From Nitriliruptoraceae bacterium (GTDB taxonomy: Bacteria; Actinomycetota; Nitriliruptoria; Nitriliruptorales; Nitriliruptoraceae), in the NCBI GenBank assembly GCA_007117945.1, contig SKTN01000431.1:1-12306 (forward strand): a stretch of DNA of 12,306 bases. The letters are read 5' to 3'. Below the pieces are notes generated by a model. The model was not told the origin of the DNA and searched no databases. It saw nothing but the letters and a program-made list of their open reading frames with translations. A program made the translations under genes and the position numbers. This document shows positions 12,298-12,306 of this stretch, piece by piece (position 1 is the stretch's first letter; the number at the start of each line of letters is the position of its first letter).

Positions 12298-12306
12298 CGG
12301 GGTGGC

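Overview
The window is very GC-rich (roughly 70% or more by eye). It uses GTG starts freely, has short spacers between co-directional genes and strong GAGGAG-type ribosome binding sites. Together these point to an actinobacterial (Actinomycetota) chromosome. A deep-branching, possibly salt-adapted lineage is conceivable, but that is a guess from a few proteins. There are no tRNAs, rRNAs, insertion sequences, phage genes or CRISPR arrays. It reads as chromosomal housekeeping and metabolic DNA.

Layout from left to right. The end of a membrane transporter gene (probably TauE/SafE type) closes with a 16-bp hairpin terminator. About 830 bases without a gene follow. The last part of that stretch holds helically phased short repeats, a perfect actinobacterial DnaA box and a promoter -10. 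Next is a plus-strand block: an AAA+ ATP-binding protein, a small zinc metallopeptidase (probably read from a leaderless mRNA), methylglyoxal synthase (mgsA), and a 752-residue phosphofructokinase made of two PFK domains in tandem. A second plus-strand block, behind its own putative promoter, holds a very acidic lysine-free lipoprotein, a macro-domain protein and a stand-alone Smr-domain protein. A minus-strand pair follows: a gamma-carbonic-anhydrase-like hexapeptide protein overlapping by ATGA with acetylornithine deacetylase (argE). Divergent from it is a sulfite-oxidase-fold molybdopterin enzyme with an unexplained N-terminal helical extension. The window ends with a LysR regulator divergent from a class I/II PLP aminotransferase.

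How the genes work together. MgsA and PFK act at the same point of glycolysis: PFK commits carbon towards triose phosphates, and MgsA diverts DHAP to methylglyoxal when phosphate is short. Their adjacency suggests co-expression. The macro and Smr proteins are probably co-transcribed with the lipoprotein. The macro protein would hydrolyse or bind ADP-ribose derivatives and the Smr protein would act on nucleic acid, so a role in stress or repair is possible but unproven. The LysR/aminotransferase pair is a standard divergent regulator-target arrangement with a dyad in the shared gap.

The most notable item is the phosphofructokinase. Its architecture and motifs match the eukaryotic duplicated PFK rather than the usual single-domain bacterial enzyme. 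The insert before the catalytic aspartate, the inter-domain linker, the altered catalytic residues of the C-terminal half and the C-terminal tail all fit. I see no obviously new multi-gene system beyond this. The other findings are smaller, mostly regulatory, observations.
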